From Synergistaceae bacterium (GTDB lineage: Bacteria; Synergistota; Synergistia; Synergistales; Aminobacteriaceae): a stretch of DNA of 34,226 bases. The notes below the pieces were generated by a model. It was not told where the DNA came from. It saw only the letters and a list, made by a program, of their open reading frames with translations, and searched no databases. A program made the position numbers and the translations under genes. Where the stretch lies: positions 1 to 34,226 of the forward strand of contig JAFUXM010000097.1 in NCBI GenBank assembly GCA_017470785.1. Direction: 5' to 3'. Below are positions 7,921-13,237 of this stretch, piece by piece (within the stretch, counting starts at the first letter, position 1; each line of letters begins with the position of its first letter).

Positions 7921-8373
7921 ATGAGTTTGGTTGAACAGGTTGCAGCAGATTTAATGGCTGCGATGAAAGCACGCGATGATGCGAAGCTGTCGGCTTTGAG
8001 AATGCTTAAGGCAGAGTTTCAGAAGCTGCAGGCAGATAAAGGCGTTAATGTAAAGATAACGGACGAAGATGCGCAGGCAGTTATCAGGCGTTTGATTAAG
8101 CAGCGTAAAGAAGCGGCCGAGCAGTTTAAAAACGGCGGTGCGCTTGACCGTGCTGAAGCTGAGCTGAGCGATTTAAAATTTCTTGAGCCGTATCTGCCGG
8201 CGCAGCTTGATGATTCAGAGCTTGATAAATTAATTGCAGAGGCAGCAGCTGAGGTCGCAGCTGCAAGCATTAAGGACATGGGCAAATTAATGAAGACAGT
8301 TATGGCCAAGGCAGCAGGCCGGGCGGACGGCGGCCGCGTTAAAAATCACGTGACGGCGTTTTTAAATAAATAA
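7921..8373 (+). CDS. yqeY: GatB/YqeY domain-containing protein
   Basis: 150 residues, the standard length of stand-alone YqeY proteins. It begins with SLVEQVAADLMAAMKARDDA and has the typical LSALRMLKAEFQKLQADKG and AVIRRLIKQRKEAAEQFKNG helices, then DLKFLEPYLPAQLDDSELDK. The all-helical domain resembles the tail of GatB and is often assumed to bind tRNA; its cellular role is not well defined. AAAGGGGAAG sits properly before the ATG. It follows cobU by 57 bp of AT-only spacer and may be transcribed with it. Confidence 0.93.
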   Translation: MSLVEQVAADLMAAMKARDDAKLSALRMLKAEFQKLQADKGVNVKITDEDAQAVIRRLIKQRKEAAEQFKNGGALDRAEAELSDLKFLEPYLPAQLDDSELDKLIAEAAAEVAAASIKDMGKLMKTVMAKAAGRADGGRVKNHVTAFLNK

Positions 8374-8415
8374 ATTTAAAATTTTAATTTTAAAGAAAGG
8401 GCTGTATATATTAAT

Positions 8416-9702
8416 ATGAAGAAGATTGTATGGCTTTTATTATTTATATTCGCTTGCAGCGCGGCTGAGGCGGATTTAGTATATACTTACACGGACTCGA
8501 GCGGCAACGGCAGAGTTGGCTGTATTAAAGTTGACGAGACTGACAGCGAGACTGACAGCGTCGATTATTTTAATTTCACGGTGAATAAAGACACTGCCGA
8601 AAGGAGTTTTAATAATTTAATTAATGCGTCGGCGTTTAAGCGGAGCAATAAGTCTTATGTTATCGTGACTGAAGCGCCTAAAGTTGTAAGCGGCGCAGTT
8701 TCTAATGATACGGCTTATATTTATAATTATGACTCGGACGGCGACTGGACGTTTGACAGCAGCTTTGACATGATAGGAGCATTGAACGTTAAAGAAGTTG
8801 CAATATCAGCAAACGGCAATAGTTTATTTGCGGCGGCGCGGGGTCTGGAAGATAAGACTGCGCAGGCCGGAATAATAGAATATGATTACTCGAGTTTCCT
8901 GCCGACGGGCAACGCATTTATATTCAGCAAGGATATAGACATAGAAGAGGACTGCGTAGTCCGCGCTGAGGACTTGATTATATACAGCAATACTATTTAC
9001 GGGCTGTTTAGTGTTAGGGCGAGCGATGACATTTGGCTTAACAGCTATGTAACGAGGCTTGACGGCCAGCTTGAGTGGCGCACGAGATATAGAAATTATG
9101 AAGTAGGGCCTCGGGCTATGGATTTTGCGCAGAATAAAAGCAATCAGGTTGTAGTTGCGTGCATGGGCAATGACGGCGTGTCAGGCGATGTCAGTCTGCT
9201 GTATACCAACAGCAGTAGAGCTGTCTCGCTGACGAGCGGCGACATTGACGGGAATTTAGTCGGTGAAGTGCTGACAGTCGGCCGCGCCTATGACAAAGGA
9301 GTTTATTTTATCGCGGCGAGCGGCGATGTTGAAACGCTTTATGTATGCTCTGACAATAAAGAAGATACTTTAAGCTATAAGATTATGGACGTCACGCCCG
9401 AGGCTAATTCAGCTGTAAGCGACCGGCGCAAAATCGTCTGGGATGATGTTAATAAGCTTGTATTTATAATGACCGGCGATTCGATTATAGCGATAGACGA
9501 AAATCATGGCACAGCAGACGATGATTATATAGTTAAAATTTTCAGTTCAAGTGAGCTTGGCGGCTGGCCGAGTTCAATATCTGAGACTAAGAAAGTTTCG
9601 TCAAAGAAGAGCAGCAGTTCTAACAGCGGCTGCGATGCGTTAAGCCTTAGCTTAATTGCTTTATTAATCCCGGCGGCGTTTGTAAAATTTAAAAAATTTT
9701 AA
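8416..9702 (+). CDS. Exported protein with Synergist-CTERM sorting signal
   Basis: 428 residues. A signal peptide (MKKIVWLLLFIFACSAAEA, cut before DLVYTYTDS) is followed by about 370 residues of repetitive beta-rich sequence. Motifs such as YIYNYDSDGDWTFDSSFDM, EVAISANGNSLFAAARG and KLVFIMTGDSIIAIDENHG look like blades of a beta-propeller. The tail KKSSSSNSGCDALSLSLI, a hydrophobic helix and terminal KFKKF make the tripartite Synergist-CTERM signal, so the mature protein should be anchored or processed at the cell surface through the Ser-Gly-Cys region. Enzymatic function is not evident. AAAGAAAGGGC precedes the ATG. The large hydrolase-like protein at 13238-16144 carries the same tail. Confidence 0.85.
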   Translation: MKKIVWLLLFIFACSAAEADLVYTYTDSSGNGRVGCIKVDETDSETDSVDYFNFTVNKDTAERSFNNLINASAFKRSNKSYVIVTEAPKVVSGAVSNDTAYIYNYDSDGDWTFDSSFDMIGALNVKEVAISANGNSLFAAARGLEDKTAQAGIIEYDYSSFLPTGNAFIFSKDIDIEEDCVVRAEDLIIYSNTIYGLFSVRASDDIWLNSYVTRLDGQLEWRTRYRNYEVGPRAMDFAQNKSNQVVVACMGNDGVSGDVSLLYTNSSRAVSLTSGDIDGNLVGEVLTVGRAYDKGVYFIAASGDVETLYVCSDNKEDTLSYKIMDVTPEANSAVSDRRKIVWDDVNKLVFIMTGDSIIAIDENHGTADDDYIVKIFSSSELGGWPSSISETKKVSSKKSSSSNSGCDALSLSLIALLIPAAFVKFKKF

Positions 9703-9743
9703 AATATAATTTTAAGATATAAAAAGAGGCTTTAATTTATAAC

Positions 9744-11117
9744 ATGAATAATCTGCTGGCGACTGCATTCGCCTTATTTGCGGGTCTGATAATGACCCGC
9801 GTTTTTAAATTTTTGAAGTTTAAATTTCCTGATGTGACGGCGTTTTTAATAGCCGGAGTGTGCGTCGGGCCGTATGTGCTTGGCAGCTTAAATCTGCCGC
9901 TGCCTGCGTTTAAATCAATGCAGGAGCTTGAAAGCGTGGCTGTGTTGTCTAAAATTGCGCTGGGTTTTATCGCATTTGACATAGGCAATGAGTTTAGGCT
10001 TGCGCAGCTTAGGCAAATGGGCAAGGCGGCGAGTATAATCGGCGTGTTTCAGGCTGTTATCGCTACTGTATTTACTGACATAGCTTTAATAGCTTTATAT
10101 TATTTTATAGGCGAAGATATATTGCCATTGCCTGTTGCAATCACTTTAGGAGCTGTAGCGTCGGCCACTGCGCCGGCAGCGACATTAATGGTCGTTAGAC
10201 AGTTCAAAGCTAAAGGCCCTGTGACTGATTTATTATTGCCGGTCGTTGCGCTTGATGACGCTGTCGGCCTTGTCATATTTGCTGTGTCTATAGGCATAGC
10301 GCAGGCTATCGCTCTTAACTCAGGGGCATTAAATATTATTGCAACTATAGTAAATCCCAGCGTCGAGATAATAGGCTCGTTGATTTTAGGCGCGTTAATG
10401 GGCGTATTATTAAGTTATTTAGAGAAATTATTTTTCTCGAACTCGAACAGGCTGTCGCTGACTATTGCATTTGTATTAATGACTATTGCCTTGGCCGAGA
10501 GCAAGTTTGATTTATCTGTGTCTTTAAATAATTTAGACTACGCGAATATTAAAATAAGCTTCTCGTCTTTGTTAGTCTGCATGATGTTAGGCACGGTCTT
10601 TTGCAACTTGAGCGAGTACTCGGTTGACATAATGAGCCGGTCGGAGAAGTGGTCGGCGCCGCTTTATGCAGTATTTTTTGTGCTGTCAGGGGCGCAGCTG
10701 GAATTAAGCGTATTTAAATATCCGGCGGTGACTTTAATCGGCGTAGTTTATATTATTGCGCGCTGCGCCGGAAAATATTTCGGCGCGTCATGGACGAGCT
10801 CTATGCTGCACTGCGACGATAACGTGAAAAAATATCTGGGAATAACTTTATTTCCGCAGGCGGGAGTGTCGCTGGGCATGGCGATAAGTGCGCAGGTCTT
10901 AGGGCATGAGATGGGCGGCTTAGTCCGCAATATAATTTTATTCAGCGTGTTTATATATGAACTTGCCGGGCCGATGCTGACTAAAATGGCGTTGACTAAG
11001 GCCGGTGAGATCCAACCGGCGGAGGCCGAGCATAAATACCGCGCGCGTTTCGAGCGCAAAGCTGCGGCTAAGCGTTATCCTCACGCTAATTTGCTTAATA
11101 ATCAGAGCAACCCGTAA
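9744..11117 (+). CDS. CPA2-type cation:proton antiporter
   Basis: 457 residues with about twelve hydrophobic segments, starting MNNLLATAFALFAGLIMTRV. The KefB/NhaS-type core is visible: FPDVTAFLIAGVCVGPYVLG in the first repeat, LGAVASATAPAATLMVVRQF in the discontinuous helix, and VALDDAVGLVIFAVSIGIAQ with the paired Asp that binds the cation. A short polar cytoplasmic tail (EHKYRARFERKAAAKRY) ends LLNNQSNP; there is no RCK/TrkA domain. It should exchange Na+ or K+ for H+. GAGGC lies about 14 nt before the ATG. The DNA for NNQSNP and the stop is repeated 755 bp downstream beyond the toxin-antitoxin module, indicating an insertion at this gene's 3' end. Confidence 0.9.
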   Translation: MNNLLATAFALFAGLIMTRVFKFLKFKFPDVTAFLIAGVCVGPYVLGSLNLPLPAFKSMQELESVAVLSKIALGFIAFDIGNEFRLAQLRQMGKAASIIGVFQAVIATVFTDIALIALYYFIGEDILPLPVAITLGAVASATAPAATLMVVRQFKAKGPVTDLLLPVVALDDAVGLVIFAVSIGIAQAIALNSGALNIIATIVNPSVEIIGSLILGALMGVLLSYLEKLFFSNSNRLSLTIAFVLMTIALAESKFDLSVSLNNLDYANIKISFSSLLVCMMLGTVFCNLSEYSVDIMSRSEKWSAPLYAVFFVLSGAQLELSVFKYPAVTLIGVVYIIARCAGKYFGASWTSSMLHCDDNVKKYLGITLFPQAGVSLGMAISAQVLGHEMGGLVRNIILFSVFIYELAGPMLTKMALTKAGEIQPAEAEHKYRARFERKAAAKRYPHANLLNNQSNP

Positions 11118-11118
11118 G
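11097..11118 (+). repeat. 22-bp direct repeat, left copy (antiporter 3' end)
   Basis: The block starts AATAATCAGAGC and ends ACCCGTAAG. It includes the stop codon of the antiporter gene and recurs identically at 11873-11894. The toxin-antitoxin pair lies exactly between the copies. Confidence 0.9.
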
Positions 11119-11154
11119 TTTTTTAGAGAATTTTTAAAAATAAGGAGTATATTT

Positions 11155-11430
11155 ATGTCGAAACAAGCTATTTTACAGGTAAGTATTGATGCTGATTTGA
11201 AGCAGCAGGCGGAAGATTTATATAAAAGATTAGGCACTTCATTTGCTGAAGCAGTTAGAATATTTGCCAGACAAAGCATCGAGGAAAATGCTATGCCTTT
11301 TAATATTCGCATTCCAATTTCTAATTCTAAAAGGAAAAGGACGCTCGGTATAGCTGATGGAAAGTTTAGAATTCCTGATGATTTTGACAAACATAATGAT
11401 GAAATAGCTTCTATGTTTGGAATTGAATAA
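11155..11430 (+). CDS. RelB/DinJ-family antitoxin
   Basis: 91 residues. The N-terminal ribbon-helix-helix (AILQVSIDADLKQQAEDLYKRLGTSFAEAVRIFARQSI) matches RelB/DinJ antitoxins, which bind DNA as dimers. The C-terminal part (GIADGKFRIPDDFDKHNDEI) is the usual toxin-wrapping, autorepressing tail, containing the family's GK-F-IP-DFD pattern. ATG at 11155 with TAAGGAG upstream is the start; longer upstream readings in frame have no support. The stop codon directly abuts the toxin ATG (TAAATG), so translation is coupled. Base composition is visibly more AT-rich than in the antiporter gene, and the pair is framed by direct repeats, both signs of acquisition. Confidence 0.93.
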   Translation: MSKQAILQVSIDADLKQQAEDLYKRLGTSFAEAVRIFARQSIEENAMPFNIRIPISNSKRKRTLGIADGKFRIPDDFDKHNDEIASMFGIE

Positions 11431-11835
11431 ATGAATATACTCCTTGATACTCATATTGCTTTGTGGTCCATTGCTGATAGTAAAAAGCTATCTGAAGAGT
11501 GTGCTAATATTCTTCAAGATGAAAATAACGAGTTTTACGTCAGTATTGCTTCTATATGGGAAGTTGCTGTTAAACATAGATTACATCCTGATGAAATTTC
11601 TATGTCTGAATTTGATTATGCTCAATTCTGTGATTTAATGAGTTTTAATATTCTGCCGGTTAAATTAGAGCATATCTTTACTTTAAGAACTTTAACAAGA
11701 CAAGAAGATGCGCCTAAACATAATGATCCGTTTGACAGAATTATGATTGCTCAAGCTAAGCATGAGAAATTTTCTTTTTTAACTCATGATAAATTATTGC
11801 CATTATATAATGAGAGCTGCATCTTATACATTTAA
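11431..11835 (+). CDS. PIN-domain toxin (VapC-like ribonuclease)
   Basis: 134 residues. PIN acidic residues are visible: D6 in MNILLDTHIALW, the conserved Glu in SIASIWEVAVKH, and the NDPFDRIMIAQA segment with Asp residues, followed by LTHDKLL. This is the COG3744-type PIN family of toxins that cut RNA with Mg2+. Such toxins more often pair with Phd or AbrB-type antitoxins, so a DinJ-type partner is a less common combination. The gene starts immediately after the antitoxin stop. AT-rich codon choice matches the antitoxin, unlike neighbouring genes. Confidence 0.92.
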   Translation: MNILLDTHIALWSIADSKKLSEECANILQDENNEFYVSIASIWEVAVKHRLHPDEISMSEFDYAQFCDLMSFNILPVKLEHIFTLRTLTRQEDAPKHNDPFDRIMIAQAKHEKFSFLTHDKLLPLYNESCILYI

Positions 11836-11872
11836 TAAAATTGCTTTTACAAGTGCTATAATCTACTCAATA

Positions 11873-11894
11873 AATAATCAGAGCAACCCGTAAG
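11873..11894 (+). repeat. 22-bp direct repeat, right copy
   Basis: Identical to 11097-11118. Here it is non-coding and is followed 17 bp later by the strong terminator that probably once served the antiporter gene directly. Confidence 0.9.
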
Positions 11895-11910
11895 ATAAGA
11901 TTTAAAAATT

Positions 11911-11952
11911 AAAGCCGGTCTTGTTAAATTAATAACGAGACCGGCGATTTTT
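11911..11952. terminator. Strong bidirectional terminator
   Basis: GCCGGTCTTGTTA (11914-11926) pairs with TAACGAGACCGGC (11933-11945), a 13-bp stem with one G-U, followed by GATTTTTTAAA. An A-rich flank on the left gives T-rich RNA on the minus strand too. It can end both the antiporter/toxin-antitoxin transcript and the convergent minus-strand pair at 11968-12903. Confidence 0.88.
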
Positions 11953-11967
11953 TAAATTAAATAAAAG

Positions 11968-12441
11968 TTAGATAGCTGGAATAGGAACTCGGAACCCGAA
12001 GGAAATTACTTTTAAAATAGGTTTCCTATATTTCCATATCACTTTGCAAATTTCGCTTATCATCTGGATAATTTTCAAAAGCAAAACAATCTTTCCGCCG
12101 TCAATTATAGATGTGGCGTTAAACATAGATGTGGCTGGGGCTATGGCTGGAGCTGTTTTTTTATATAGTTCCCATATAATTTTAGCGCCAGCTGCTGCCA
12201 TAACGCCATATTGCAAGAGCGAAGGCCATACATCTGCTATCCAGTTCCCAGCGTCTCTGCATCTATTTGTTGTCCAGTTCCAAGCTGTTATACATCCGTC
12301 TTTTGTCGCTTCCAAAGCGGAAGAACTCGCCTTTTTTGTCCAGTTCCAAGCGTCGCCCAACCAGCCGGCTTCCGCAGGCGATGAGAAGCAGATAGAAAAG
12401 ATAAGCAAATAAGCTACAGCACGAAATAAACTTTTTTTCAT
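11968..12441 (-). CDS. Small exported Trp-rich protein, unknown function
   Basis: 157 residues from ATG at 12441, preceded by AAGAGGCGAG. An upstream in-frame start at 12489 would add 16 basic residues ahead of an obvious signal peptide and is less likely. The signal peptide (MKKSLFRAVAYLLIFSICFS, cut after SPAEA) is followed by a repeated helical motif: AWNWTKK, AWNWTTN and AGNWIAD at roughly 20-residue spacing. The repeat is also visible in the DNA as three similar copies of GTCCAGTTCC. Two hydrophobic segments follow (about residues 75-90 and 115-130). Two cysteines lie in the repeat region. I recognise no family; membrane-active or envelope-associated roles are possible. It sits 55 bp after the OB-fold gene and is likely co-transcribed. 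Confidence 0.6.
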   Translation of the reverse strand: MKKSLFRAVAYLLIFSICFSSPAEAGWLGDAWNWTKKASSSALEATKDGCITAWNWTTNRCRDAGNWIADVWPSLLQYGVMAAAGAKIIWELYKKTAPAIAPATSMFNATSIIDGGKIVLLLKIIQMISEICKVIWKYRKPILKVISFGFRVPIPAI

Positions 12442-12495
12442 GATCACTCGCCTCTTTCTTAAAATAATTCTAAATGCCAATCGCGGCATGAGTTA

Positions 12496-12903
12496 TTACA
12501 GAATTTCTTCGCTAGCTATTGATATTACGAGATTGCCGTCGTTATTACCTAAGCCCACAACAACGCCTTTGATTTTAATCGTCTCGCCTTTTTCTATTTC
12601 AAATAATTTTTCCGGCATCTCTTCACTGTTGAAATATGCCATACATAATACGGGCTCGTCATTTGAATTAGAGACAGTTCTTACAAGACCAACGCACGGC
12701 ATGCCGTCATCATCCTTGCCCATATGGAATATCTCGCCTTTAAACGTGATAGTTTGCTCAGTCCATTTGCGCTCAGCTTTAAACGGATTAACATTCCATT
12801 CGTTATAAATATCAAAGTACTCATCGGCATAGCAGGACGACGCGGCGAGTAAGACGAGCAGCACGGCAAAAGCGATAATACAAACGATACTTGTTGAGAG
12901 CAT
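12496..12903 (-). CDS. Exported OB-fold protein (tRNA_anti-like domain)
   Basis: 135 residues. A signal peptide (residues 1-26, ending SSCYA before DEYFD) leads to a domain fitting the tRNA_anti-like OB-fold. NEWNVNPFKAERKWTEQTI is followed by TFKGEIFHMGKDDDGMPCVG, a middle strand (VLCMAYFNSEEMPEKLFEIE), then KGETIKIKGVVVGLGNNDG and a last strand. In exported form such domains occur in many bacterial envelope proteins whose ligands are unknown. AAGGAG lies 9 nt before the ATG. A weak lipobox-like ASSC is present but not canonical. The 5' region contains the structured element at 12959-13085. The downstream neighbour is the small Trp-rich exported protein. Confidence 0.72.
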   Translation of the reverse strand: MLSTSIVCIIAFAVLLVLLAASSCYADEYFDIYNEWNVNPFKAERKWTEQTITFKGEIFHMGKDDDGMPCVGLVRTVSNSNDEPVLCMAYFNSEEMPEKLFEIEKGETIKIKGVVVGLGNNDGNLVISIASEEIL

Positions 12904-12965
12904 ACAAACTCACTCCTTACAAAAATAAAAAATTTTTAGTAAAAATAAATTATTCGCGTGGCTCT

Positions 12966-13006
12966 CTTCCCTGTCCTATGGTATAATATACAAAAGGACA
13001 AGGAAG
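12966..13006. repeat. 12-bp inverted repeat straddling the -10 box
   Basis: CTTCCCTGTCCT (12966-12977) and AGGACAAGGAAG (12995-13006) are inverted repeats with one mismatch, centred on the TATAAT at 12982-12987. On the minus strand they form a full 12-bp stem with one U-G pair. The right arm also pairs with 13069-13079, so the two stems exclude each other. It could be an operator or a switching hairpin. Confidence 0.6.
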
Positions 13007-13085
13007 ACTCGGGCGAAAGCATCAGCCGCGTGTAATAATTATTTCTAACCAAAAACTATTATAACACGCCTTGCCCTTTATTTGT
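12993..13085 (+). ncRNA. Candidate structured small RNA (or cis leader on the opposite strand)
   Basis: An extended -10 (TG, then TATAAT at 12982-12987) predicts a plus-strand start near 12994. From there AAAGGACAAGG (12993-13003) pairs with CCTTGCCCTTT (13069-13079) in 10 of 11 positions. GCGTGTAATAAT (13028-13039) pairs with ATTATAACACGC (13058-13069) in 11 of 12, and a GCGAAAGC mini-hairpin lies between. A T-rich tail follows 13077. This is a roughly 90-nt RNA with paired ends. On the minus strand the mismatch in the first stem becomes G-U, and that strand leads into the OB-fold gene, so the RNA could instead be its 5' leader. No known RNA family is recognised. Confidence 0.4.
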
Positions 13086-13180
13086 TGTGTCTTTCATAAA
13101 ATTTTTCAAAATTTATTAAATTAGTAAAATTTTTATAGTCAAAGCCGATTAATTTAATAGAGTTAAGCTAATGATTTAGA

Positions 13181-13212
13181 ATAATAAAAGGCCGGAGCAT
13201 TCACTCCGGCCT
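13181..13212 (-). terminator. Rho-independent terminator of the 968-residue protein gene
   Basis: On the minus strand AGGCCGGAG, loop TGAATG, CTCCGGCCT and then TTTATTATT form a textbook terminator. It begins about 25 bp beyond the stop codon at 13238. Confidence 0.9.
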
Positions 13213-13237
13213 GATTTAAATTTAATTATATTATAAG

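Larger units (their letters stand above)
12904..13237. other. 334-bp intergenic region with inverted repeats
   Basis: No protein gene is visible. The region holds AT-rich DNA (12904-12950), a compact GC-richer structured block (12959-13085) with two outward TATAAT boxes, more AT-only DNA, and the terminator of the large hydrolase-like gene (13181-13212). A TTGACT on the minus strand, within 13133-13144, may be a -35 for the OB-fold gene, though its -10 is poor. Confidence 0.6.

Noticed and set aside
11005-11154. Longer antitoxin frame reading back into the antiporter gene
   Set aside because: It overlaps the antiporter coding region and lacks a start signal; ATG 11155 has TAAGGAG and begins the ribbon-helix-helix fold.
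12441-12489. Upstream extension of the Trp-rich protein (MPRLAFRIILRKRRVI)
   Set aside because: The ribosome site and an ideal signal peptide both point to ATG at 12441.
12990-13025. Resemblance to a glycine riboswitch core (AAAAGGACA)
   Set aside because: The rest of the conserved aptamer (GCCGAAGG, CTCAGGCAA) is absent and no glycine gene follows.
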